The position numbers and the translations under genes are program-made. This document shows, in pieces, positions 16,343 to 25,364 of a DNA stretch of 64,000 bases; position 1 is the stretch's first letter, and each line of letters starts with the position of its first letter. Below the pieces are notes generated by a model. It was not told where the DNA came from and made no database searches. It saw only the letters and a list, made by a program, of their open reading frames with translations. The DNA is from Nitrospirota bacterium. Lineage in GTDB: Bacteria > Nitrospirota > Thermodesulfovibrionia > Thermodesulfovibrionales > SM23-35. The DNA is taken from positions 1-64,000 of the forward strand of contig JBFMCL010000009.1 in NCBI GenBank assembly GCA_040754395.1, written 5' to 3'.

Positions 16343-18295
16343 ATGAAAATGAAAAAAATTGTCAAAATGTTTCTGGTGTTGTGTATCCTGGGTGTTTTCT
16401 TCACGTGCGCACCGGACCAGACTGTCAGAAGGGGCTTTCAGGCCAAACCATGCCTTGATTGTCATAAACTTCAAATGAGTGCCTTTGGGAAGAAGCATGT
16501 CCATTCTCCTATGGCAAAGCATGACTGTGAGGCGTGTCATCTCCGTCACGGGAAAATAGCGGTGTTGAGCCTTAAGGAAAGGGAAGAGAAAAAACTCTGT
16601 TACCTCTGCCATACGCAGATGTCCCTTGAAATGGATAAGACGGCTCATGTCCATTCAGCGGTGAACCAGGGGAAATGCCTTCCCTGCCATAATCCCCATT
16701 CATCGGATACCAAGTCCCTCCTGAAAAAAACAGGTAATGAGCAGTGCCTCCAGTGCCATGATCAGACACCATTTATGCGTCCCCAGCGGCATAAACCATT
16801 ATCTGACGGATGCCTGACCTGTCATACCGCGCACGGGTCGAAGTATAAAAATAATCTTGTCAAAGATGTGACCGAACTATGCAATACCTGCCACTCTTAT
16901 ACAGAAGAAAAATTCAGGAAGGCTCACCGGGATTATCCTGTTCAAAAAGGAAGATGCACCGGTTGCCATACCCCCCACAGTTCATCAAATGCGGGATTGC
17001 TCAGGGAGTCAGTTCATTCGCCAATGAAGCTTGGGAAATGCTCATCATGCCACAAACCTTCCAGCGACGTTTCTCCTCTCAGAGTCGTTGCTTCGGACGG
17101 GCAACTCTGCTACACATGCCATCAGAAAGAGGAGAAAGGATTCAGAGAGCCGTTCAGGCATCAGCCGGTTGAGGAAGGAAAATGCATGCAATGCCATAGT
17201 CCGCACGCAGCGAATTTTCCAAAGGTATCGCTGCGGGATAAAAACAGCCTCTGCATCAATTGCCACACACAGAAGGCTGATATTCTTAAAAAGAGCAGCC
17301 TGCACCCGCCTATCAGGGATAAAGGCTGTACCGCCTGCCATAACCCTCACGCGTCTCAGAATCGGCTGTATCTTAAGGTGGCGGAGAAGAAACTCTGCCT
17401 AACCTGTCATGTGAAGACAGAAAAGGAACTCCTGGAAAAATATGCGCATATGCCATTTTCAAAAAACGAATGCGGGAAGTGTCATGATTCGCACGGCAGC
17501 AATAATCCCCGAATGATGAAGACACCTGTCTCAGTGTTATGTTACACCTGTCATAAAAAGCAGGAGAAGGATTTCTTTCAGACATATGTCCATACGCCGG
17601 TGAACAACAAAAAGTGCACCTCGTGCCACAAAGCCCATGCCTCTTCCTATACGAGATTGCTGAACAATACACCTGATCAGCTCTGCATGAACTGCCACGG
17701 CAATATGCACCTTGCACTCAAGGAAGAGGTAACGCACAAACCGTTCAGGGAAAAGACCTGCGGCGTCTGTCACAATCCTCATGCGAGCGAGTATGTTGCC
17801 AACACCAGGTCATCCATGCCCGGTCTGTGTTATGGGTGCCACAAGAAAATGGATATCGAGGCAAAAGTGAAAAACAACCAGCACCTCCCGTTTGAAGAGG
17901 GCAAATGCTCGGGATGTCACAGTCCTCACGGAACCAAAATATCGGGTCTTCTTCTCAACAGGCCAAAGGAGCTTTGCCTTTCATGCCACGAGAGAATTGT
18001 CACAACCACTGCAAGAAAGGGCCATATAGGGATGGAAAAGGGAGACTGCCTGAGCTGCCACACCTCTCATGTCGGAGATGCAAAATATCTTTTGAATAGC
18101 AAAGACCCGGATTTATGCGTGAAATGCCACGCGTCAGATTCAGAGAAGATGCTGAAGGCACATGCAAGACCTGTATCCGGAATCAAGCGTTGCCTGAGCT
18201 GCCATCAGCCACATGTGAGCGAAAAGCCGGGCATGATAAGGAAAGTGAAACATGATCCTTTTTCCAAAGGGGAATGCAGGGCGTGTCATGAATAA
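16343..18295 (+). CDS. 26-heme cytochrome c with paired CxxCH repeats
   Basis: About 650 residues with 26 CxxCH motifs, one per ~24 residues to the very end (CRACHE). Motifs alternate: one followed by [NST]PH[AS]S or similar, the next by a Lys-rich spacer, the Paired_CXXCH pattern. Conserved His in the spacers (H.P.....C) supply second heme ligands. The signal segment ends at FFTC, a possible but non-canonical lipobox. I start at Met 16343; an ATG at 16331 is also open. The linear repeat implies a wire-like protein, long enough to cross or extend from the outer membrane. It overlaps the next cytochrome gene by 8 bases. Confidence 0.92.
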   Translation: MKMKKIVKMFLVLCILGVFFTCAPDQTVRRGFQAKPCLDCHKLQMSAFGKKHVHSPMAKHDCEACHLRHGKIAVLSLKEREEKKLCYLCHTQMSLEMDKTAHVHSAVNQGKCLPCHNPHSSDTKSLLKKTGNEQCLQCHDQTPFMRPQRHKPLSDGCLTCHTAHGSKYKNNLVKDVTELCNTCHSYTEEKFRKAHRDYPVQKGRCTGCHTPHSSSNAGLLRESVHSPMKLGKCSSCHKPSSDVSPLRVVASDGQLCYTCHQKEEKGFREPFRHQPVEEGKCMQCHSPHAANFPKVSLRDKNSLCINCHTQKADILKKSSLHPPIRDKGCTACHNPHASQNRLYLKVAEKKLCLTCHVKTEKELLEKYAHMPFSKNECGKCHDSHGSNNPRMMKTPVSVLCYTCHKKQEKDFFQTYVHTPVNNKKCTSCHKAHASSYTRLLNNTPDQLCMNCHGNMHLALKEEVTHKPFREKTCGVCHNPHASEYVANTRSSMPGLCYGCHKKMDIEAKVKNNQHLPFEEGKCSGCHSPHGTKISGLLLNRPKELCLSCHERIVTTTARKGHIGMEKGDCLSCHTSHVGDAKYLLNSKDPDLCVKCHASDSEKMLKAHARPVSGIKRCLSCHQPHVSEKPGMIRKVKHDPFSKGECRACHE

Positions 18296-19595
18296 GCAAA
18301 CAACAAAGCGCCGGGAGCAAAGAATCGGGAAAAAAGATCCGGGACAGGGGAATCCCGCGAACATAATCGCGATATGTGTTTTTCTGACGGCCGTTTTCCT
18401 GAGCGGGAACGTGTTTGCCCAGGGAAAACCCGGAGAAAAAGTTCCTGATGTATGCTACAAGTGTCATGTGAAACTCAGGGAAAGACTGTCCGGCAGTCAG
18501 GTGCATTTCCCTTTCAGGGACGGCAGATGTCTCTCATGCCATAATGCGCATGCAGGCAACATGAAAGGACTTGTAAGAGAGGATATCAATACGCTCTGTT
18601 TGGGCTGTCATGATGCGGTCAGAAGAAATCTTGACCAGGGATATGTACATCGCGCGTTAAAGAAGGGGGTGTGCACGGATTGCCATCATGCACACAGCGG
18701 TGAATACACACATCTCCTGGTAAAAACGCAGAAGGACCTCTGCTGGAACTGTCACTCCTCTATACAGGATCAGGCAAAAAAGAAATTTGCCCACAAGCCT
18801 TTCAGAGAGGGGGAATGCTCGTCCTGTCATAATGCACATGCATCGTCCCAGGAAAACCTTATGCGGGACACCGCACAAAAACTGTGCAGAAAGTGCCACT
18901 CAGCCGGTTGCAGGGTGGGGGGTGTTTCAATAGCTTCTGCTGTTGCCCAATCAGACTGCACGTCATGCCACAGCGGGCACGCATCAGATTCCGGCGGCCA
19001 TCTCGGACCATATGGACATAGCGCCTTCCTCGGAAAACAATGCAACACGTGTCATGATCCGATCGTTTCAGACAGAAAAATCACTACCAGGATATCCGGA
19101 TCCGCGTTATGCCTCAGCTGTCATAAAAAGGATACCCTGAGAGTCAGGGAGAATGACGCGCATATCCGGGATGAAAAGGGAGGTTGTGTGCTCTGCCACA
19201 ATTACCACGCATCAAAGAGGCAGAACCTGACTGTAAAGGAATCGCAGATCTGCATGACGTGTCACAAGGAAACCGGGAAGAGGACAGAAATGATGGAAAA
19301 GGCATTGCGATCAATCAAATGTGTTCCGGTTAAGGACAGGAAATGCTTTGAATGTCATAATCCCCCGCATTCTTCTCATGAGCTCTACCTGCGGGCAGAA
19401 AGTATTCAGACATGTGCCAGGTGCCACATACAGCAGCACAAAGTTACCCATCCGCTCGGACAGGATGTGAAAGACCCGCGGAATGGTCAGCCGGTTTCCT
19501 GTATTACCTGTCACAGCATGCATTCGTCGAAGGCCGAGTTTATGCTTTACTTTGACAGGAAGAGACAACTCTGTATCCAGTGCCACAAGAGGTAG
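18288..19595 (+). CDS. 16-heme cytochrome c with paired CxxCH repeats
   Basis: 435 residues from the ATG at 18288, which overlaps the end of the 26-heme gene; that start gives a sensible basic n-region and signal peptide (NPANIIAICVFLTAVFLSGNVFAQ). Sixteen CxxCH motifs follow, beginning CYKCH and ending CIQCHKR, with the same alternating paired pattern and H.[PA]F spacers as the upstream protein. One spacer holds two extra cysteines (AGCRVGG after the seventh motif and IKCVPV before the thirteenth) that could form a disulfide. The two genes are evidently made together and may stack into one heme chain. Confidence 0.92.
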   Translation: MNKQTTKRREQRIGKKDPGQGNPANIIAICVFLTAVFLSGNVFAQGKPGEKVPDVCYKCHVKLRERLSGSQVHFPFRDGRCLSCHNAHAGNMKGLVREDINTLCLGCHDAVRRNLDQGYVHRALKKGVCTDCHHAHSGEYTHLLVKTQKDLCWNCHSSIQDQAKKKFAHKPFREGECSSCHNAHASSQENLMRDTAQKLCRKCHSAGCRVGGVSIASAVAQSDCTSCHSGHASDSGGHLGPYGHSAFLGKQCNTCHDPIVSDRKITTRISGSALCLSCHKKDTLRVRENDAHIRDEKGGCVLCHNYHASKRQNLTVKESQICMTCHKETGKRTEMMEKALRSIKCVPVKDRKCFECHNPPHSSHELYLRAESIQTCARCHIQQHKVTHPLGQDVKDPRNGQPVSCITCHSMHSSKAEFMLYFDRKRQLCIQCHKR

Positions 19596-19707
19596 TCGCA
19601 AGCTGAAGGATGAAAGCATGGATAAGGGAGTCACGGGCAGAAAGCTGCTAGCGGAGGGAAAGACGCATACACGCTTTTTCTTCCCGGAAAAGACAGGAGG
19701 AATGCTC

Positions 19708-20808
19708 ATGCATGTTCTGTGTAATCTGCTCGTGTATGCATGCATTCTGCTGCATAGTGTTCCTTCTGACGCAAAGATAACAGGAAACTGCAGCGACTGT
19801 CATACCATGCATAACAGTCAGAACGGAACTGCCATGGCTACATACGGTGCAGACGGCAAGCCATGGAAAGGATCAGGCCCTTTCAAGTTCCTGGTCCGGG
19901 GTGACTGTCTCGGATGCCATGGAATGGGCAGAACCAGCAAAATTGAGACGATGGGAGGTAATGCCATTCCCCAGGTGTATCATACAGACAACACCGGAGA
20001 CCTTGCGGGAGGGAATTTTGCATATATTCTTGGTGCAAAGGGTACCGGAGCCTCAGACAGAAAAGGACACAATGTGATTGACATCGGCAAAATCGACGAT
20101 ATCCTCACTGATGCACCGGGAAGATATCATGATCCCATGGCGAGGAATACCGAACTTACCTGTGCAGGGAATAATGGCTGCCATGGCTGGCGGGAATTCA
20201 ACAACAGCGGGAGCGGACTGGGGAGCCTGAAAGGCGCCCATCATCAGAATGTGGAAGGGAAGTGTGATGTTGCCGACAAGAATCAGAACAGCTACCGCTT
20301 CCTCAGGGGGGTAAAAGGACTTGAAAACACGGGTTCGTACAAATGGCAGAATTACAACAGCGAGCATCACAACGAGTACTACGGCACGTCAACGCCAATG
20401 GGAAGCACATGTACTGACTGCCACGCTGCTCCAAACATGTATTTGCGGCCGAGCAACAGCTCGATCAGCGGCTTCTGTGCGACATGTCACGGAAACTACC
20501 ATGTCTTAACGGGGATAGGCGGGGATACCTCTTCACCATTTACCCGCCATCCGACTGATGTCCTGTTGCCTGCAAGCGGAGAGTATGCAGGATATACCAC
20601 TTACAGCACAATCGCCCCGGTAGGAAGGAGGACAGTGCCCGATTCCATGAGCAGCTCGGTAACGCCGGGGAACGATGTAGTTACCTGTCTCTCCTGTCAC
20701 GCTGCCCATGCAACTGATTATGCGCATCTTCTGAAATGGGACTACAGAAACTGGCCGGGAAACGGCCTGCCGAACGGATGCAACGCATGTCATACGGGAA
20801 AGAATTAG
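19708..20808 (+). CDS. Secreted multiheme cytochrome c, CX5CH family (paralog 4)
   Basis: Start at 19708 is chosen because AGGAGG lies 7 bases upstream and a compact signal peptide (MHVLCNLLVYACILLH...SDA) begins there; ATGs at 19618 and 19702 are alternatives. Six CxxCH motifs (CSDCHTMH, CLGCH, CTDCH, CATCH, CLSCH, CNACH) and one CX5CH, CAGNNGCH at bases 20161-20184. It has one heme motif more than the other three family members (CTDCHAAP). Family signature present: LAGGNF, RKGHNV, SYRFL, HHNEYYG, GEYAGY, VTPGNDVVTCLSCHAAH and CHTGKN. It is separated from paralogs 1-3 by 12.6 kb of partner genes. Confidence 0.88.
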   Translation: MHVLCNLLVYACILLHSVPSDAKITGNCSDCHTMHNSQNGTAMATYGADGKPWKGSGPFKFLVRGDCLGCHGMGRTSKIETMGGNAIPQVYHTDNTGDLAGGNFAYILGAKGTGASDRKGHNVIDIGKIDDILTDAPGRYHDPMARNTELTCAGNNGCHGWREFNNSGSGLGSLKGAHHQNVEGKCDVADKNQNSYRFLRGVKGLENTGSYKWQNYNSEHHNEYYGTSTPMGSTCTDCHAAPNMYLRPSNSSISGFCATCHGNYHVLTGIGGDTSSPFTRHPTDVLLPASGEYAGYTTYSTIAPVGRRTVPDSMSSSVTPGNDVVTCLSCHAAHATDYAHLLKWDYRNWPGNGLPNGCNACHTGKN

Positions 20809-20874
20809 CGGGCAGTAAAATGTGCAGGGCACTATGCAGAGAGCGGACTGTCATGAGAACGAAGGAGAAAGGCA

Positions 20875-22479
20875 ATGAACAAACAGCAGAACAGTAAGGA
20901 CAGCATTATCTGCAATGTTGTTCTAATTGGTATTTGCGCAATATTGATTGCTTTCTGCTTCCTGCTTTATCCTCAAAAAGTATCGAGCGGTCCCTATGTT
21001 GATTCACAGCACGGAGACAGCTCAAGAGGTGTCAACCGTTCGAGCATCGATCCCAAATACAATACCTTTGCCACAGGAAACTGCGGACATTGTCATGAGG
21101 TACATGCAAGCCTTGAAGGATCCGAACCCCTGCCAAACAGCGGAGTGTCATCAGGGCCTGATCCTGCTGCGCTTTTTTCCTACGAAGAGGTTTTCTGCGA
21201 GACCTGTCATGACGGAAGTCTTGTACTGCGGGATATCAGAATGCAGCGCCAGAAGACATACCATCATCCCTTTTCGGAATACAGCGGGCGGCATACCTTA
21301 AGCAAGCTTGAATCAGGCCAGAACGGTGCACCGTTCCGTGGAAGCATGCGCCATGCGGAATGCGCTGACTGCCATGAGCCGCATTATATCGGCGACCCCG
21401 GCACCTCCTACCATACCTACAATGCAGGCAATCCAGCCAATAATAATCTTGTATCCAACCTGCTCAAGGGAGTGTGGGGGGTTGAGCCCGCAACATCTCC
21501 TCTCTGGAGCCCGCCGACAGTATTCAATGAATTGAAGACAGTCGGAGTGGGAAGTGCTAAGGAATACCAGATATGCTATAAATGCCACTCCTATTACGCC
21601 CTTCAGGATGCTGACGGTGTGACAACGATTGTCGGACCTTCGAGCGATTCTATTACCGACCAGGCCATGGAGTTCAGCCCGGGAAACAAATCCGCCCATC
21701 CGGTACAGGTGACTCTCAACAATCAGATCGGTTCTTATGCGCCTAGGTCTTTGACAAATTCACAGAACGGGGCGCGTATGAGAAGCCCATGGACGAATAT
21801 CGGAACTCAGACGATGTGGTGCTCCGATTGTCACGGGAATGATGCAACAAGTCCCGTAGGACCTCACGGCTCGAACAAAAAGTTCATGCTGAAGGCAAGC
21901 ACTGCCAGGCCAAATGCCTACTACTGGCCTCGCAACAATACGAACGGACTGCTCTGGACTTTGTCCGATATAAAAAACAATCAGAATAACTGGAGCAGCG
22001 ATCTCTTCTGTGTGAATTGCCATGTATTGTATAGTGGAAGCAAATTCCTGAATAATGTCCACGATGACAGTCATCATAGCAATAATGACAGATGGCCTAA
22101 AATAGACAAATACCCCAACGGTTCGAATATTCCGGATACAGATAAATATATCGGCGTTCCTTGCGTTATGTGCCATGTTACTGTACCGCACGGATATAAA
22201 AGGAGCCGACTGATTGTATATGGCCGTCCGGCAGGGGATACACAAAGTCCCCATCAGTACAAAAACACTGTAACGACCGGGAGAGATAAGGCATTTTCAT
22301 CCTCATATCACAGTGGCATGATGGGCGTGATGACAGGGTATAAAAAGCATACCAATCCTGATAATTATGATAAAAAATATTGTTATGTTCCGAACAATGA
22401 AACCTATTACGACAAGACAAATCAACCGAGATGGGGCTGCTCCGATCATGAAACTAATGATGGAGGCTACGATCCGTAG
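20875..22479 (+). CDS. Heptaheme cytochrome c, type A
   Basis: 534 residues; AAGGAG lies 9 bases before the ATG. One hydrophobic segment (residues ~13-30) is a signal or anchor. Seven CxxCH motifs: CGHCH, CETCH, CADCH, CYKCH, CSDCH, CVNCH, CVMCH. From CYKCHSYYA onwards it matches the gene at 32017 almost block for block, including TDQAMEF, NKSAHPV, YWPRN, NGLLWTL, NVHDD, PCVMCHVT[VI]PHG, FHSGMMGVMTGYKK-like and a C-terminal pair of cysteines in YCY[VI]P.NETY and PRWGC.DHE that carry no heme. Periplasmic or surface electron carrier by inference. It is followed 10 bases later by ResB. Confidence 0.88.
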   Translation: MNKQQNSKDSIICNVVLIGICAILIAFCFLLYPQKVSSGPYVDSQHGDSSRGVNRSSIDPKYNTFATGNCGHCHEVHASLEGSEPLPNSGVSSGPDPAALFSYEEVFCETCHDGSLVLRDIRMQRQKTYHHPFSEYSGRHTLSKLESGQNGAPFRGSMRHAECADCHEPHYIGDPGTSYHTYNAGNPANNNLVSNLLKGVWGVEPATSPLWSPPTVFNELKTVGVGSAKEYQICYKCHSYYALQDADGVTTIVGPSSDSITDQAMEFSPGNKSAHPVQVTLNNQIGSYAPRSLTNSQNGARMRSPWTNIGTQTMWCSDCHGNDATSPVGPHGSNKKFMLKASTARPNAYYWPRNNTNGLLWTLSDIKNNQNNWSSDLFCVNCHVLYSGSKFLNNVHDDSHHSNNDRWPKIDKYPNGSNIPDTDKYIGVPCVMCHVTVPHGYKRSRLIVYGRPAGDTQSPHQYKNTVTTGRDKAFSSSYHSGMMGVMTGYKKHTNPDNYDKKYCYVPNNETYYDKTNQPRWGCSDHETNDGGYDP

Positions 22480-22488
22480 CATATTTTC

Positions 22489-23946
22489 ATGAATGGTATT
22501 CAGTCCGTCAGGAAATTTCTTCTCTCCCCGAAAGCAGTTGTAGTGATGCTCCTGCTTGTGGGAATTTCCTGCCTCTTTGGTGTGAGCATTCCGCAGACAA
22601 CCCAGAAAAGCCCGCAATTTTTCGAAAACTGGAAACTTGAGAGTCCGGTGGTCTATCATGTGATCGACCTTCTGCAGTTGAACAGGGTCTATACGTCTGT
22701 CTGGTTTCTGATAATCGTAGCCGTAATGACACTGAGCCTCCTGTGGTTCAGTATTGAACAGCTTCGTTTTCTTCTCAGATCACGCAGAATTGCCGGGTCA
22801 GGGGATATCCGGGAAAAATTCGATAATTATTCAGAAATGCAGGTCTCTGAATCCCTACAGGAGGATAGCCTTTCGGGGATAAGGGATATATTGAAAAAAA
22901 GGGGGTACAGGATTTCACGGGACAATGAAGAAGAATATTCTCAATTATTTTCAAAAAACAGGGTGGGAAGATGGGGAACTTTTCTTTTTCATCTGGGACT
23001 TCTCTGCATCATAGTTGCAGCCCTCTATGCCCTTGCTTTACAGAAAAGAGGTTTTGTCAGCCTCATACATACGGAAACATTTTCAGGGAAAAAGGAAGAC
23101 TGGCAGACGGGAAGCAAAGGAGTATTTGCCGATGATTTCACTCTGGATTTCCAGGTGCATCTCAGGGATTTCAGTCCTGCCTACTGGCATAAAGGTGCGG
23201 TCAAAAGCCTGGAAAGTGTTCTCATCCTGATTGATAAAGACGGGCGCAGGGAGGAAAAGGTGCTGAGCGTCGACAGTCCGGTAACTCACAACGGAGTAAG
23301 AATCTATCAGTCACTTGAGTATGGGTATGCACTGACATTTCTTCTCGAAAGGCCGTTCGCACCGCCGTTCGTCACACATTTTCTGCTGGATTCACCGTCC
23401 CGCAGAACGCATCCCTTTACAGGAAAGACGGACTTCCCTGCAACCGGGTATATATTTGATATGAAATTCTATCCCGATGTCAAAGAGCCATCGTATTACT
23501 TGAAAAATCCGGTTGTGGATCTGGTGGTCAGGGAGAAAGATGCTGTGAAATTCAACCGGAGGGTTCATTTTAATGAAAAGATATACATCGGAGAAAATGC
23601 CTTTACTCTGGCACAGATCCATTACTGGAGCGGGCTGTTTTTTGTGAAAAGTCACGGCATGACAATTGTCTACTCAGGATTTTTCCTGAGCGCCCTCGGT
23701 GCATTCCTTATCTATTGTATGCCCTACAGCGAGATCAGGATAACACACGGGGAAAAAAACGGGAAAGGCGTAGCGATCATTGGCGGACGCAGCCGGAAGT
23801 ATCAGGCGCTCTTTGCCGATGAATTCGGGAAAATCATTGCGGATATGGAGAAGGTGTTCTCAATGAATACGGGGAGAACGGATCGTGCGGAGAGGGTCTG
23901 CAAGTGCGAATGGGACAGGGCAAATTTGCAGTCCAGCGTGAGATAG
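22489..23946 (+). CDS. resB: ResB-type cytochrome c maturation protein (locus-embedded copy)
   Basis: 485 residues with membrane segments at about 16-34, 63-85, 155-175 and 393-414 and a large periplasmic domain between the third and fourth, the ResB/Ccs1 layout. The text NGVRIYQSLEYGY matches the conserved GI.FYQ.SYG block of ResB. ResB with CcsA forms the System II heme channel and synthetase that attaches heme to CxxCH in the periplasm. This copy lies inside the cytochrome cluster and is distinct from the one at 42351, with only loose likeness between the two. A dedicated role for local cytochromes is inferred. Confidence 0.87.
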   Translation: MNGIQSVRKFLLSPKAVVVMLLLVGISCLFGVSIPQTTQKSPQFFENWKLESPVVYHVIDLLQLNRVYTSVWFLIIVAVMTLSLLWFSIEQLRFLLRSRRIAGSGDIREKFDNYSEMQVSESLQEDSLSGIRDILKKRGYRISRDNEEEYSQLFSKNRVGRWGTFLFHLGLLCIIVAALYALALQKRGFVSLIHTETFSGKKEDWQTGSKGVFADDFTLDFQVHLRDFSPAYWHKGAVKSLESVLILIDKDGRREEKVLSVDSPVTHNGVRIYQSLEYGYALTFLLERPFAPPFVTHFLLDSPSRRTHPFTGKTDFPATGYIFDMKFYPDVKEPSYYLKNPVVDLVVREKDAVKFNRRVHFNEKIYIGENAFTLAQIHYWSGLFFVKSHGMTIVYSGFFLSALGAFLIYCMPYSEIRITHGEKNGKGVAIIGGRSRKYQALFADEFGKIIADMEKVFSMNTGRTDRAERVCKCEWDRANLQSSVR

Positions 23947-24076
23947 AATCATTAATGCTTACTCTGGGAACAAACCTGCAAATGATTACTGTTATCCTGT
24001 CATTTCGGATCGTATTCTGTCGGCGCGGCAGTAACATGATGTTTTCATCCTGAAATCAGACCACGGGGATACAAAA

Positions 24077-24904
24077 ATGCAGCTTTTACAGTATGAAGCA
24101 ATATTCCACTGGACAGCAGTTTTCTTTTATGCGGTTGCAACGGTCGTTCTTGTGTATGGTATATTCTTTCAGAAAGATCAAAGGCTGAATACCGGGATCA
24201 GGATTGCCATCGCAGGGCTGCTCCCCCATACGGCAGCCCTTGGTGTAAGATGGTATGCTGCCGGACACGGCCCGTATCTTTCGCGACTTGAAGGGTTTTC
24301 CTCAATTGCGTGGGTGGTGATTATCATGTTTGCAATCTTTGCTTTTCGTGTTCCTAAATTAAAGGCACTTGGCATAATCATATTTCCTGCCTCATTCATC
24401 ATCATGACTGTTGGGCTGTTTTCAGCCCATGAAATAAAGAACCTGCCGCCGACCTTTCACAGCATCTGGCTCTGGGTTCACATCGGGTTTACAAAACTCG
24501 CTGCGGGATCGTTATTGATTGCGCTGGGTTCAGCGGTTTTTTTTCTTCTGAAAAAGACAATGGGCGAGGAGGGGTTCTTCCGGAAAATATCTTCCCTCGA
24601 AGTTCTTGATACCTACAGTTACAAATTTGCAGGCCTCGGATTTGTCGCCTGGAGCATCTCGGTTGCGTCAGGCGCCATTTGGGCGAATGAAAGCTGGGGA
24701 AGATACTGGGGGTGGGACCCTATCGAAACATGGTCACTGATCACGTGGCTCCTCTTTGGTATGTATCTGCATCTCAGGAGGTTCTTCAGGTGGAAAGGAG
24801 AAAAGGCTGCAGTATTGATGATCGTCTGTTTCGTGTTTTCAATGGTGACATTGTTTGTAATCCCGTTTGTCGTCGACACCATTCATACCGAGTTCTTTTT
24901 GTAG
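24077..24904 (+). CDS. ccsA: CcsA/ResC-type heme channel protein (locus-embedded copy)
   Basis: 275 residues, polytopic, with the tryptophan-rich WWD signature WGRYWGWDPIETW near residue 215 and the conserved flanking His residues (AAGHGP near 65, HIGF near 135, DTIHTEF at the end). CcsA/ResC is the partner of ResB and carries heme across the membrane. It lies 130 bases after resB; the gap holds no gene. Together with resB it forms the first of two System II sets in this window. Confidence 0.9.
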   Translation: MQLLQYEAIFHWTAVFFYAVATVVLVYGIFFQKDQRLNTGIRIAIAGLLPHTAALGVRWYAAGHGPYLSRLEGFSSIAWVVIIMFAIFAFRVPKLKALGIIIFPASFIIMTVGLFSAHEIKNLPPTFHSIWLWVHIGFTKLAAGSLLIALGSAVFFLLKKTMGEEGFFRKISSLEVLDTYSYKFAGLGFVAWSISVASGAIWANESWGRYWGWDPIETWSLITWLLFGMYLHLRRFFRWKGEKAAVLMIVCFVFSMVTLFVIPFVVDTIHTEFFL

Positions 24905-24908
24905 TGCC

Positions 24909-25265
24909 ATGACGAGGGGAATGAAGTACTGGCTGATTATTATAAACAGTTTCCTCCATGACCTGGTTACGGGTTTCTGGGCAAGCACTCTCATTGTTAT
25001 CTATCTGCTCAGAAACAAGGTTCCTCTGGTGCACAGGATTCCTGCTGAGACATTGGGAGAGATAACGAAGGTATTTTTCTGGCTAGGGGTATTCTCGTTG
25101 ATAATCATCATTATCACAGGCTTCTTCAGAACATGGTATTACCGGAATATGTACGACACGGGGCTGGAATCAGTCAGAAAGAAGATACTCGTTCTCAAGC
25201 ATATTCTGCTCGGAATTATTTTTACTGCGGGTACCTACTGGGCTTACAGTAATGCATATTACTGA
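24909..25265 (+). CDS. Small three-helix membrane protein linked to ResB/CcsA
   Basis: 118 residues from the ATG at 24909; an ATG at 24921 after GAGGGG is also possible. There are three hydrophobic helices (KYWLIIINSFLHDLVTGFW..., VFFWLGVFSLIIIIITGFF, and one after VLKH). His in FLHDL and in LKHIL are placed where they could face heme or copper. The size and His pattern recall CopD-like or small heme-membrane proteins, but I cannot name it. It starts 5 bases after ccsA, so it is probably part of the maturation unit. Confidence 0.6.
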   Translation: MTRGMKYWLIIINSFLHDLVTGFWASTLIVIYLLRNKVPLVHRIPAETLGEITKVFFWLGVFSLIIIIITGFFRTWYYRNMYDTGLESVRKKILVLKHILLGIIFTAGTYWAYSNAYY

Positions 25266-25364
25266 AGAATTCGGGGACATAAGGAAATTGCAGCCATCTG
25301 CGGTTTTTTTAGCGGGAGCAAATGCAGATGCAGGCATTGACCTTCCGCTGAGGAAGGAAAGAAA

